From contig WOAB01000322.1 in the NCBI GenBank assembly GCA_027886185.1, positions 1,304,501 to 1,368,500 of the forward strand: a stretch of DNA of 64,000 nucleotides, in the 5' to 3' direction. The stretch is from Rheum nobile (lineage: Eukaryota > Streptophyta > Magnoliopsida > Caryophyllales > Polygonaceae). Positions 1 to 9,436 of this stretch are shown piece after piece. Within the stretch, counting starts at the first letter, position 1, and each line of letters begins with the position of its first letter. The position numbers and the translations under genes were made by a program. The notes under the pieces are model-generated. The model was not told the origin of the DNA, did no database searches, and saw only the letters and a program-made list of their open reading frames with translations.

Positions 1-226
1 CAACATCTCCAACTGGGGTAACTTTGGCACGTTCCCAAACTCGTTGCACAGATCTTAAGGGCACCGATAACATAGCCGAAACCTTTTTTCGTTGTATTTT
101 TTTTCAGTTTCCCATCCACACTTCTTTGAAGTAGCGCATTATAGATAAGTTGTCTTTTGTCATTCGACAAGACCCTATACTTTTTTGTTGTAGTACTTCA
201 CCTTGAGTATCAACATTTCATGTTTT
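1..226 (-). pseudogene. Mariner-like (Tc1/mariner) transposase, helix-turn-helix exon, partial
   Basis: Read on the minus strand, this stretch encodes the N-terminal DNA-binding region of a plant mariner-like transposase. The recognisable order is VLSNDKRQLIYNALLQRS, then GKLKKNTTKK, then after a one-base frame change SVPLRSVQRVWERAK and TPVGDV. Such helix-turn-helix domains bind the element's terminal inverted repeats. The frame change lies in the A run opposite positions 84-89, so the copy is broken. The 5' side of the exon lies near 226, where a possible splice acceptor is seen; the 3' side runs off the window. The matching first exon is at 19770-20016 on the same strand, so the tandem copia array sits in the intron. 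The family call is by motif recognition; the exact acceptor is uncertain. Confidence 0.6.
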
Positions 227-310
227 AAAAAAAACAAGACAATTTAAGCTCATTCAGTCACAAACAATTAGTCCAAAGCATTTCAATTCGAAAAATTATG
301 TAAAACGATA

Positions 311-1186
311 TGTTGGAACGATGACGTTCCCTCTAGTTTTGATGATGATAAACTCAAATGCTTTTGATGGTTTTTAGTGTGACTATAAGTTTCAGGAACT
401 GACAAAGTCAAAAGGAACGATGAAAACCAGTGAAGAATCAAAACAGAGAGGCAAAGGAACAGAGAAGCCAACAATGATAAGAAAACACGCTGGAACAAAT
501 GAAGAAAAGAGACGCGTGTTTATAAGACAAAATAGAGAAAGGGAACAACGCAAGGAACGGAGGACGCGCGCTGGTGCTGAAACCCTAAAGCACGCCACTG
601 AACATCTGTTATGGAAAACAGATTTGAAGACGTGCTTGGACCTCAAGGAAGATCTCGTGGAGAGATCTGTTGGTTAGAATCTCACTAGAAAAGATTGTAT
701 AGGATATTCTTAGTTTATTTCCTTAAACGAATTTAGGGTAAATCAAGTGAGAATATCCGAACCATATAAAGTGAAGATAGCTGCGTACTTCAAGAATTAC
801 GGAACACAGAGAGCAATTCCCAGAGCAGAACATTTGGAAGAAAGAAGAACACTTAGAAGTACGAGAATTTGGTGAGTTGAGTATTTGTTAGGGTTTCGTA
901 TGTCTAGTGTGTTGTTAGGAACGTTACATCTAAGAGGTCTAGATATCTAGGAGTAAACTAGATTGAGAGAAGACTTGCTTGTTGTAATTCCTGGAATAAT
1001 AACATAAGTAGACATTTGAAATCCTATTAGGGAAACCTAGAGGTAGAGGTTTTTCTCAGTCAACTAGTTGGTTGATTGAGTTTTCCTCTCTAAGTAACTG
1101 AGCTTGCTACTTATTAATCTGTCGTTATTTTCCGCTGCCCAAGGAACGAACTTGTCGTTCCTTGATCTAACACACTCGATTCTACA
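311..1186 (+). repeat. Copia LTR 1 (5' outer)
   Basis: An 876-bp LTR beginning TGTTGGAACG and ending GATTCTACA, followed two bases later by the primer binding site. It differs from LTR 2 at about eight positions by eye. A TATA-like CATATAAAG lies at 763-771 and could drive the genomic transcript. The short ORFs inside it on both strands are chance. Confidence 0.93.
763..771 (+). promoter_or_regulatory. TATA-like box in copia LTR
   Basis: CATATAAAG, present at the same place in all three LTRs, about 480 bp upstream of the gag start. This is the best visible candidate for the U3 promoter. Inference from sequence only. Confidence 0.4.
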
Positions 1187-1188
1187 AT

Positions 1189-1200
1189 TGGTATCAGAGC
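1189..1200 (+). other. Primer binding site, initiator tRNA-Met, unit 1
   Basis: TGGTATCAGAGC lies two bases after the LTR end. It complements the 3' end of plant initiator tRNA-Met, the usual primer for copia reverse transcription. Confidence 0.9.
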
Positions 1201-1244
1201 AGGTGCTCTAGATTATGTGTTACTTATAGATTTTATAGGTAACA

Positions 1245-2438
1245 ATGGCTCCCAGTACTATCGAAGTCGGTTTGAACTCCTCAAGGCCTCCTCTCTTGCT
1301 CGCTGGACAATATCAACATTGGAAAACACTTTTCATCAAGTGGGTGCAAAGCCATGACTACCAATGCTGGTTGGTGATCTCTCTTGGTGATATTGACATT
1401 GCAGATCTAGAAAAGAAGTTGAAACTGAAGAAATGGGATCAAGACGATCTCCAGATCATGGAGAAAAATTGCAAAGCAGCCATGCTCATCAACAACGCTC
1501 TCAATCAGCAAGATGTGCAAAAACTCCAATCTTATGAGTCGACCAATGCTAAATGGCTTGCCTTGGAACAAATGTATATGGGAAGCAAGGATCTGCGTGA
1601 AGTTGATCGTTTCACTGCGAAGAAGGACTTTTACAACTTCAAAATGGATGACAAGGAAGATGTGAGTTTCTACCAAGCACGATTTGAGAAGATCACAGCA
1701 AATCTCACTGCTCACTCCGTCACCGATAAGGAAATTCTCCCCGATGAGAAAATCCTCATAATCATTGATGGTCTCCCTCATCGTCATGCAATGACCAAAG
1801 CTAATCTGAAGGAGAATCCCAACACCGTCAAACTGACATTCCATGAGGTATTCAGCAAGATACAAAAGTATGACAACGAAGAAAAGGCTGCAAGAAACAA
1901 GGATTCCAAAGAAAAGGGAATTGCCTTGATGGTTGGAAAGGCTGTCGACAGAATTGAGAACAACCTCGATGACAATGATGGCTCCGATGACCCTGAGGTG
2001 GTATTGCTCACTAAAGCCATGCGTTCCCTCTACAACAAAGGAAGAAACAGTAGAGGAGGGAACGGTGAGACTCGTGACATCAAGGATATCACTTGTTACA
2101 ACTGTAATGAGAAGGGTCACTACTCCAGTTCGTGCCCAAAGCCGAAGAAGGCAAGCAAACCTTTTGGGAACGAAGAAAAGAAAGCTTTCGTTGCTGTCTG
2201 GGGCAATAAAGATGACTCAGATAACGAAGATCCTGAAGCATGGAGTGGAACGATGTGTGCCATGGCCATCAACAACTCGTCTGAAGAAACCGAGGTAAAT
2301 CCCGAAGATTTCTTAAAATCACTTGTGAATTTTGATAAAAAATCTTTAATTGCTCTTATAAGAAATATGTATGCTGAGAACATGAAAACTCAAGAGGAAC
2401 TAGCTAATTCTGAAGATGAATGTAGTAGTCTAAAATAA
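1245..2438 (+). CDS. gag: Copia gag, unit 1, N-terminal part
   Basis: 397 codons starting at the first ATG after the primer site. Gag forms the cytoplasmic virus-like particle and binds element RNA. Residues about 20-220 match the plant UBN2/retrotran_gag fold (motifs DYQCW, FTAKKDFYNFKM, IIDGLPHR), and a zinc knuckle CYNCNEKGHYSSSC lies at 284-297. An acidic tail follows. The ORF ends at TAA (2436-2438), but the reading frame continues after it with recognisable gag sequence, so this looks like a nonsense-split gag. The same TAA is present in unit 2, so it predates the duplication. It could be read through or be an old inactivating change. Confidence 0.88.
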   Translation: MAPSTIEVGLNSSRPPLLLAGQYQHWKTLFIKWVQSHDYQCWLVISLGDIDIADLEKKLKLKKWDQDDLQIMEKNCKAAMLINNALNQQDVQKLQSYESTNAKWLALEQMYMGSKDLREVDRFTAKKDFYNFKMDDKEDVSFYQARFEKITANLTAHSVTDKEILPDEKILIIIDGLPHRHAMTKANLKENPNTVKLTFHEVFSKIQKYDNEEKAARNKDSKEKGIALMVGKAVDRIENNLDDNDGSDDPEVVLLTKAMRSLYNKGRNSRGGNGETRDIKDITCYNCNEKGHYSSSCPKPKKASKPFGNEEKKAFVAVWGNKDDSDNEDPEAWSGTMCAMAINNSSEETEVNPEDFLKSLVNFDKKSLIALIRNMYAENMKTQEELANSEDECSSLK

Positions 2439-2539
2439 AATATTTCTAGAACTGCTAGTACCTCGACTGTTCCTTGTTCTTCATGTGAGGCTAATCATGA
2501 GAAACTTCAGAGTTTGAGAAATGAGAAGTCTCTTTGCTT

Positions 2540-3268
2540 ATGAATGAAGTCTCTAACAATATTGATGCAAGGAGTATAGCTATTCCAAGTAAGCTTGAAG
2601 CACAGGTGTCCGAGATAAAGTCCTATGTGCACAAAATTCATTCTGTCATGATGCAACAGAAGCTTGAAGCTGAAAGCGTCAATTTTGTCAAAGCAAGGTA
2701 TGGAATTGGCTATACAGGTCCCAACCAAAAGGAAGAGGACTCATCCATCATGGAACTACGTGAAGCAAGAGATAGAGAACTTCAAGATACTAAAGAGAAG
2801 AATCAACATCTCGAGGAATGTATCAAAGTACTTGAAAGCGGCTTGGATGAATCCCAGTCATGGTACACTGGACAACCCGCTCACAAGATCTTCCTCAAGC
2901 AATCTCAGGGAACACAATCCAATGTTCCATGTCCTGAACGTGCGAAGCAACGCAAAAGCATCGTGCCCAACAGGAAGTATGTTCAGATGGAACAGTTCAA
3001 GCTGTGTTGGTTTTGTGGGGACAACAGACATGTGCAAAGAGACTGCAAAAAGAAAAAGAAGTTCTCTGAAGAGCACACAAAGAGAAGGAATAGTAGGAGT
3101 AACAATGTGGACTTGAATCATTTCTATGATGATTCACATGTGCATAATCATAGTCTTGCTAGATCTAGGAAGAAAAATGTTGCTACTGTTAGAACTATTC
3201 CTATGGAACAAGTGCATTATGTGTCTCGACCAGGTAAGACTAAACTTGCCTGGATCGCCAAAAACTAA
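2540..3268 (+). CDS. Copia gag, unit 1, C-terminal coiled-coil and second zinc knuckle
   Basis: This ORF carries the distal half of gag: a charged, probably coiled-coil segment, then a second knuckle CWFCGDNRHVQRDC (near 2998-3039) and a basic, Ser/Asn-rich tail ending LAWIAKN. In unit 1 it is out of frame with the first part because one base is missing near 2526-2530 relative to unit 2, where only the TAA separates the two parts. It ends at TAA 3266-3268, directly after codons AAA AAC. Pol follows in the minus-one frame. Two knuckles in one gag are seen in both units. Confidence 0.7.
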   Translation: MNEVSNNIDARSIAIPSKLEAQVSEIKSYVHKIHSVMMQQKLEAESVNFVKARYGIGYTGPNQKEEDSSIMELREARDRELQDTKEKNQHLEECIKVLESGLDESQSWYTGQPAHKIFLKQSQGTQSNVPCPERAKQRKSIVPNRKYVQMEQFKLCWFCGDNRHVQRDCKKKKKFSEEHTKRRNSRSNNVDLNHFYDDSHVHNHSLARSRKKNVATVRTIPMEQVHYVSRPGKTKLAWIAKN

Positions 3269-3276
3269 CCTTTTCT

Positions 3277-6200
3277 GTGCAGGCTGAAGTGAGGGGGAAC
3301 GAGAGATGGTACATTGACAGCGCTTGTTCATGCCATATGACTGGAAAAGAAGATCAACTTACCTCACTTCACAAACACTCACGAGGGAGTGTTGCTCTTG
3401 GAGACAAGAGACGCAGAGAAATCATTGGAACAGGCGAAACAAAACTAAACTCCAGCATCACGGTAAAAGAGGTTAGTTTAGTTCATGAACTTGGTTTTAG
3501 TTTGTTGAGTGTTGCACAGCTTTGTGACCAAGGGAACAACAAGACGGTCTTTACCTCACAAGAATGCTATGTCAAAGATCGTGAAACCAAGAACATAATT
3601 TTGAGAGGAGTCAGATTCAAGGATGTATACATTGTGGATAAAGACTTCAAGCCAAAGGAAGTCCTATGCTTTGCGTCTATAGCTGATGAGACAGAACTGT
3701 GGCATAAAAGGCTTGGACACGCTAATCTTCGACTCATTCACAAGCTTTATTCAAAGGAACTTGTTCATGGTCTTCCCCATGTTCAATCTGAGTTCCATGG
3801 CGTCTGCGATGCTTGTGTAAAGGGGAAACAGACTCGTTCCTCATTCAAGATCAAACCAGATGTAACAACCTCTCATCTTCTGGAACTGATCCATATGGAT
3901 CTCTGTGGTCCCATGAGGATAAGAAGTCATGGTGGGAACATGTATGTTTTCGTAATTGTCGATGATTATTCTAGATTCACTTGGACAATTTTTCTGTCTT
4001 CAAAGGATGAAGTCTTCTCCGAGTTCGAGGCTTTTATCAAGAAGGTGGAAACAAGCTTAGGAAAGAAGCTAAAGGCAATAAGGTCTGACCATGGAACGGA
4101 GTTTGAGAACTCCATGTTCTTCAACTTCTGCGAGGAACATGGTGTGTCTCATGACTTCTCCGCGCCTAGGACACCACAACAAAATGGAGTTGTGGAACGG
4201 AAGAATAGGACTCTGGAAGATATGGCACGAACTCTTCTCATTGCAAGCAACCTTCCAAGGATTTTCTGGGCTGAGGCAGTAAACACTGCTTGTTATATCC
4301 TTAATCGTGCCATGCTTCGTCCCTTATTGAATAAAACTACATATGAACTAATAAGGGATCGCAAGCCCAATATTTCCCACTTGCGTGCTTTTGGATGCAG
4401 GTGCTATATTCACAACAATGGAAAGGATAACTTGGGAAAGTTTGATCCTCGAAGTGATGAAGGAATTTTCTTGGGCTATGCAAGGGCAAGCAAAACTTAC
4501 AGGGTATACAACAAGAGACTGCGCAAAATAGAAGAAAGCATTCACGTCGTCTTCGACGAAAACTCCAAAGGTTCCAATGGAGAGTTCAAAGCCTCATCCC
4601 CAGAAGAAGGTTATCCAAGAATGCAACGTGAAGACTCTGATGATGAAGACAATGGTCCTTCCACTCGACCAAATGCTGGTTCTGGGAACGGACACCCAAG
4701 TACAGACGTGGAATTTCCATCATCTCCGGACTCCTCAAGTCCGGATGAGTCCTCAAAGGAGGATACCTCAAGTGACACTGTACAAGAAACAGAAGCTACC
4801 TCCACCTCCATCGTCGACTCAACAACCATGCCCCCATCTATGACTATTCCCATCACCGTTCCTGCTGGAACTTCTAGTGATGTTGTGGTTGTCAGTTCGG
4901 AAAGCGATGAAGACGGAATAGATGGTTCTGAGAGTACTCATGACCCCACACTTCTTGTGTCAAAGAATGCTTTTGTCCGAAAGGAACACCCCACTCACAA
5001 TCTGGTCACACCCTTCGGTGAAAGAGGTTTGCGCTCTAAATTAAATATGTTTTATGCATTCCATGCATTTATCTCTCTTGTAGAACCCAAGACTATCAAG
5101 GAAGCACTGAAGGAACCAGATTGGATCGTAGCTATGAAAGAAGAGTTGCACCAGTTTGAGAGAAACAAGGTCTGGCGGCTCGTTCCTTTACCTCGCAATA
5201 AACATGCCATTGGCACTCGATGGGTGTACAGGAACAAGCTCGACGACTCTGGGGTAGTCACAAGGAACAAAGCATGGTTAGTTTCCCAAGGCTACAATCA
5301 ACAAGAAGGGATTGATTATGATGAGACTTATGCTCCAGTAGCTCGCATTGAAGCCATTCGTCTCCTCATTGCCTACGCTGCTCATAAAGGGTTCACGCTA
5401 TACCAGATGGACGTCAAGACTGCGTTCCTTAATGGATATCTTCAAGAAGAGGTATATGTGAAACAACCCCCTGGCTTTGAAGACGTCAATTTCCCCTCTC
5501 ATGTGTATGCATTGGATAAGGCTCTGTACGGTCTTAAGCAAGCACCTCGTGCTTGGTATGATAGACTGGCACAGTTCCTTCTTTCCAATGGATATCGTAG
5601 AAGAACAATTGATAAAACTCTGTTCCTTCTGGAACACGAAGGTAAGATTATGGTGGTTCAAGTCTATGTTGATGATATTATTTTTGGTTCCACTAACCCC
5701 GCTCTTGTAGAAAAATTCAAAGATCTTATGAGTAGTGAGTTTGAGATGAGTATGATTGGGGAATTATCCTTTTTCCTCGGATTACAAGTCACCCAAACTA
5801 AGGAAGGAACAAAGATACATCAACATAAGTATATCAAGGAGTTGTTGAAGAAATACTGTATGGACACTGCCAAACCCATCGTTACTCCTATTTCTCCTAA
5901 CACTCGCTTGGATGCAGATCTTCATGGAACGGACGTTGATCCCACCATGTATAGAGGAATGATTGGTTCGCTTCTATATCTCACGACAAGTAGGCCAAAT
6001 ATTTTGTTTAGTGTGTGTCTCTGTGCTAGATTTCAGGCAAATCCAAAGGACTCACACTTGAAGGAGGTCAAGCGTATCTTCCGATACCTCAAAGGAATGG
6101 ACCACTTGTGTCTATGGTATCCCAAGAACTGTGACTTCAACCTTGTTGGATTCACAGACGCCGACTTTGTCGGGCACGTAGTAGATCGCAAAAGCACTTC

Positions 6201-6609
6201 CGGAACGGCACAGTTCCTTGGTCCCTGTCTCGTTTCATGGGGTTCCAAGAAACAAAACTCTGTGGCCCTTTCCACTGCAGAAGCCGAGTACGTCCCCGCG
6301 GCAAGTTGTTGTGCTCAGGTATTGTGGCTTAAACAACAACTGGAAGACTGTGGTATGTCTCTTGGCACCGTTCCTATTATGTGTGATAATACTAGTGCTA
6401 TCAACATTTCAAAAAATCCAGTTCATCATTCACGTACCAAGCACATTGACATTCGTCATCATTTCCTACGTGATAATGTTGACATGGGTTTTATTAGAAT
6501 GGAACATTGCAGGACTGAAAATCAAGTGGCCGACATCTTCACCAAAGCACTAGACAAAGGTCCATTCGAGTATCTTCGATTACTCCTTGGCATGATCTCT
6601 CTGAATTGA
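3277..6609 (+). CDS. pol: Copia pol polyprotein, unit 1 (open)
   Basis: 1,110 codons without a stop. Domains in order: protease around WYIDSACSCHM (Asp14; the usual DSG/DTG reads DSA); GAG-pre-integrase zinc region H143, H148, C177, C180; integrase D208, D271, E307; a Ser/Asp/Glu-rich linker about 430-580; RT about 610-850 with YVDD at 797-800; RNase H with D961, E1004, D1037. The polyprotein makes and integrates the cDNA. The start is a GTG by frame extension; no ATG is present at the true boundary, so expression should be through a gag fusion. Compared with unit 2 it carries W667 for Arg and S670 for Ala in the RT, and V for A in the RNase H motif, so an open frame need not mean activity. 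Confidence 0.92.
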   Translation: MQAEVRGNERWYIDSACSCHMTGKEDQLTSLHKHSRGSVALGDKRRREIIGTGETKLNSSITVKEVSLVHELGFSLLSVAQLCDQGNNKTVFTSQECYVKDRETKNIILRGVRFKDVYIVDKDFKPKEVLCFASIADETELWHKRLGHANLRLIHKLYSKELVHGLPHVQSEFHGVCDACVKGKQTRSSFKIKPDVTTSHLLELIHMDLCGPMRIRSHGGNMYVFVIVDDYSRFTWTIFLSSKDEVFSEFEAFIKKVETSLGKKLKAIRSDHGTEFENSMFFNFCEEHGVSHDFSAPRTPQQNGVVERKNRTLEDMARTLLIASNLPRIFWAEAVNTACYILNRAMLRPLLNKTTYELIRDRKPNISHLRAFGCRCYIHNNGKDNLGKFDPRSDEGIFLGYARASKTYRVYNKRLRKIEESIHVVFDENSKGSNGEFKASSPEEGYPRMQREDSDDEDNGPSTRPNAGSGNGHPSTDVEFPSSPDSSSPDESSKEDTSSDTVQETEATSTSIVDSTTMPPSMTIPITVPAGTSSDVVVVSSESDEDGIDGSESTHDPTLLVSKNAFVRKEHPTHNLVTPFGERGLRSKLNMFYAFHAFISLVEPKTIKEALKEPDWIVAMKEELHQFERNKVWRLVPLPRNKHAIGTRWVYRNKLDDSGVVTRNKAWLVSQGYNQQEGIDYDETYAPVARIEAIRLLIAYAAHKGFTLYQMDVKTAFLNGYLQEEVYVKQPPGFEDVNFPSHVYALDKALYGLKQAPRAWYDRLAQFLLSNGYRRRTIDKTLFLLEHEGKIMVVQVYVDDIIFGSTNPALVEKFKDLMSSEFEMSMIGELSFFLGLQVTQTKEGTKIHQHKYIKELLKKYCMDTAKPIVTPISPNTRLDADLHGTDVDPTMYRGMIGSLLYLTTSRPNILFSVCLCARFQANPKDSHLKEVKRIFRYLKGMDHLCLWYPKNCDFNLVGFTDADFVGHVVDRKSTSGTAQFLGPCLVSWGSKKQNSVALSTAEAEYVPAASCCAQVLWLKQQLEDCGMSLGTVPIMCDNTSAINISKNPVHHSRTKHIDIRHHFLRDNVDMGFIRMEHCRTENQVADIFTKALDKGPFEYLRLLLGMISLN

Positions 6610-7384
6610 GGACCTTCACACCCACTATTTCCTCAATGCTTGGCTAATTCGTTCCATAATTTTCATGAAGTTCCTTGTATGCGTGCCTTTCATGACTTGA
6701 TTTTCATGACTTTAGCTTATTCGAATTGCCTTGTGTTAGGATGTAGATACTTTGTCTTTTGATTTGTGTTGAAATACCTGATTGTATGCTAACATCTCTA
6801 TTAAAGACCCAAAACAACCAATTTGATGAATTGAACCCTCATTACAAGCCCACATGATAATTGGTTATACAGCCTACCTTAGCCGCGATTCAGGTAAACG
6901 TTCCCTATGATCCCTCTTTGCTAAACCTTTTACTGGGAATAATTACTTGAGTTGTCTTTCTCCCTACCATGTGTTTGGATATACTATATTTTGTGTGAAC
7001 CCAACATTGAAATATCTAGACTAGCCTCGCAAGCACTCTTGGTCTCAGGGGGAACGAAGACTGTTACTTGGTACAACGAGAAACTGCTTGCTTTGGAAGG
7101 GACATTATTGCTCAGAATTAAGGGGAACTGATTCTGCTATGAAACAGAGAATTTTGAATCGGAAACTGGGCATTTATTGAGTCACAGGTACCCGTTGGAA
7201 CGGCTTCTGGGCTGATTTGACTGATCTGTGATGGGAATAGTGACTCGCCATTCAAGCCAAAAGTGGCCGTTGGATCTTGGAAAGAGAAGAAGTTATTGAA
7301 GGAAAGTTTAAAAAAAGAGACGGTTGAGATACGAAAAGGGATTTTTGGAAAATATTTTATCCTAAAAAAATTTGATCTGATTTC
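6610..7384 (+). other. Spacer between pol and ORF3, unit 1
   Basis: About 775 bp with no ORF of note. It holds several short AAGGGGGAAC-like purine stretches and no clear terminator. It is conserved in unit 2 (15738-16498) except for a short deletion in the TTTCATGACTT repeat near 6690-6712. Probably untranslated sequence with the ORF3 promoter at its end. Confidence 0.5.
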
Positions 7385-7394
7385 CTATATATAG
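7385..7394 (+). promoter_or_regulatory. TATA box of ORF3, unit 1
   Basis: CTATATATAG lies 89 bp upstream of the ORF3 ATG and is followed by a C/T-rich leader with no intervening ATG, the normal look of a plant RNA polymerase II core promoter. The same arrangement is kept in unit 2. Confidence 0.55.
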
Positions 7395-7482
7395 AAGATC
7401 TTTTCTCCAGTTCCTTCACCTCCAATCTCTCTCTGCGCTCAACTTCTCTCAAATCTCTCAAAGGCCCTCTCTTTCTGCTCCA

Positions 7483-8979
7483 ATGGACTCTCCAAGCAAG
7501 ATCGACACCGCCAAACTCTCTGACGCCGAGATGGATGCCTACATTCGTCAACTCCAAGAGGCTAAAGCCGCCAGGGCTATCCCTAGTCCCGCAGCGGCTC
7601 CGGGCTCCGTTCTTGATATTGCTCGAGCATCTGTTCAGCAATCGGAGGATCCCCATGCCTCGACATCGACTCCCACCGCCTCTTCTCCGACTGCGTCCCC
7701 CCTAGCGGCCAAGAACCTCAATCCTACTCTTGCCTTGGTGCCACTGGAAGAGGAGCACTCTGTTTCCTCTCCCTCCGAGGGCAAAGCCGCAACCGAGGAG
7801 GAGTCAATGCAGATAGTGGAGCAGGAATTAGGTGTAAAGTCCACACCTTTGGCGCCGCCTCCCTCTCGCAAGCGCAAGAAGACTGATCTTGCACTCACAG
7901 TCGAGGAGTCTGAGGAAGAAGGAGAAGTACAGATCTTGGAACACCGCCCCGCCATCACTGCTCAATCCACCCCCTCAAAGTCTGGTGGTGACGAGCACGC
8001 CCCTCGCCCGATCAAGGCCCGACTCCGTTCCGCGGCAAAGCCTCCGGCAAAGAAGGCCAAGTCCACTAGGAAGGCAAAGCTGGAAATCTCTCTCTCCACC
8101 ACCACCACTCCCAGCTTCACAGAGGGTAAAAAGATCCTCCCTCCACTTATTATTCGCCCTAGTCTCTATGCTGAACACAAAGTGGAAGAAGTTCTAGAGA
8201 TGCTGAAGTTTCAAGGTTGGGAACGGCTCTGCTCCGAGAGCGTCTCAGTCCACGAGGTTCAAGTAAGAGAGTTCTACCATTATTTCTATCTTTCTAAAGG
8301 AGATGTATTGACGGGCTCCACAAAGGTCAGTGGTGAAGATCTCTCCTTCTCTCCCAGAGTCATTTCCAATCTTCTAGCTGTTCCATTATGAGGTTTCTAT
8401 GAGGTTCCGATATCTGATCAGAATGAGGAGAAGTTGGTCTGTATGGAACGGGTGTTTGGTTCCACTTAGGGGGAACTGCATACTGAGCGTCTGACGTTGC
8501 TTCAGCGCATTATGTTCCACATCATCTCAAGGGCTGTTGCACCACGACAGGAGCGCCGAACCACCATCACACTGTGTGACTTATTCTTGCTGGATCGTTT
8601 CCTGAGAAGGGAGAAGATTGATCTCCCCAGAGTGATTCTGTGTCACATGGATCGATGCAAGGGAAAGTCCCATTCTCTGGCCTACCCACAACTGGTGAAA
8701 CTGCTTTTGCAAAAGGAGGAGGCATATGTGGCGGAGAATGAGGTGTTGCTTCGTAGCGAGTTGGACTCGGCTACGATTGAAAAGATGAAGTATGTTGGTG
8801 ACAACAAGGGAACAGGCACTGCTGCTGCGAAGAAACCAGCTGGCGAAGGAACGTCAAAGGGGAGCTCTATTCAGCATCAGATTCTTGCTGAGCTCAAGCA
8901 ACTAAACACAACCATGTCACTGCTCTTGGATCACTTCTTGAGCAAAGCTGATAATTCTGATGAAGACCCTGAGATCTGA
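7483..8979 (+). pseudogene. ORF3 (accessory gene after pol), unit 1, two nonsense codons
   Basis: A 1,497-bp gene starting at the first ATG after the TATA box and C/T-rich leader. It is colinear with the open 492-codon ORF3 of unit 2, plus 18 bp that are deleted there. Two stops break it: TGA at 8389-8391 (GGA in unit 2) and TAG at 8467-8469 (GAG in unit 2), both G-to-T changes. The N-terminal half is Ala/Ser/Pro/Glu-rich with two basic clusters; the C-terminal half is folded-looking and resembles the putative plant transposon protein domain (see unit 2). No signal peptide or membrane segment is visible, unlike the env-like ORF claimed for SIRE1. Confidence 0.75.
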
Positions 8980-9436
8980 GTGCTCTCAGTTCCAACTCTT
9001 GCCCGTCTGACCCTCTGTTCTTGATTTTTAATGTTTTTATGTCTTTTGTGTGCTTCTTCCTTGTCTTCTGATCTTAGTTGTTTGCGTTCCAATACTATGT
9101 ACTTCGCTTAACTTTATAAATGAATTATTTTGTGATGAGTTGCATGTGTGTCAAGTCTTTCTGTCTATTATGGAACTTTTGATGATGCCAAAAGGGGGAA
9201 GTATGGAAAATGTGAAACCCAAGGAATAGTTGATGACAGAAGCTAGTGCTAAGGGGAACGACAAAGCTACTTGAATGTAAATTCTCTATGCACATTCTAA
9301 GGGGGGACACTGTTGACATTTAGAACATATGATCTGTATGATTAAATGTGAAACTGCCTCTTACTCGTATGTTTTGAACTGCATATTTTGACTTGCACAT
9401 TTTGAAGGAGTTTGTCATCACCAAAAAGGGGGAAAT
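8980..9436 (+). other. 3' untranslated region and polypurine tracts, unit 1
   Basis: Non-coding. It contains three purine-rich tracts: CCAAAAGGGGGAAG near 9187, AAGGGGGGACA near 9299 and CCAAAAAGGGGGAAA at 9421-9435, the last one abutting LTR 2 and so the likely plus-strand primer. Repeated tracts of this kind are common in SIRE-type elements. Confidence 0.65.

Noticed and set aside
420..677. 85-codon ORF recurring at 420, 9546 and 18642, and minus-strand ORFs in the same places
   Set aside because: They lie inside the copia LTR and recur only because the LTR does. No domain is recognisable.
1407..2120. 237-codon minus-strand ORF opposite gag (also 10582-11247)
   Set aside because: It is an antisense shadow of gag codon use, has no domain, and its frame is set by the sense codons.
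3268..3283. Splice acceptor (CCTTTTCTGTGCAG) producing a spliced pol RNA
   Set aside because: It looks like an acceptor, but the older relative has different text here and no matching donor was identified, so I kept the frameshift or broken-junction reading.
4611..4856. ORFs on both strands opposite the pol linker
   Set aside because: The linker is Ser/Asp/Glu-rich low-complexity text; the shadows follow from its codons.
7483..8979. Envelope-like protein for ORF3
   Set aside because: Position fits the SIRE1 env-like ORF, but there is no signal peptide, membrane helix or coiled-coil fusion region, and basic clusters suggest a nuclear protein.
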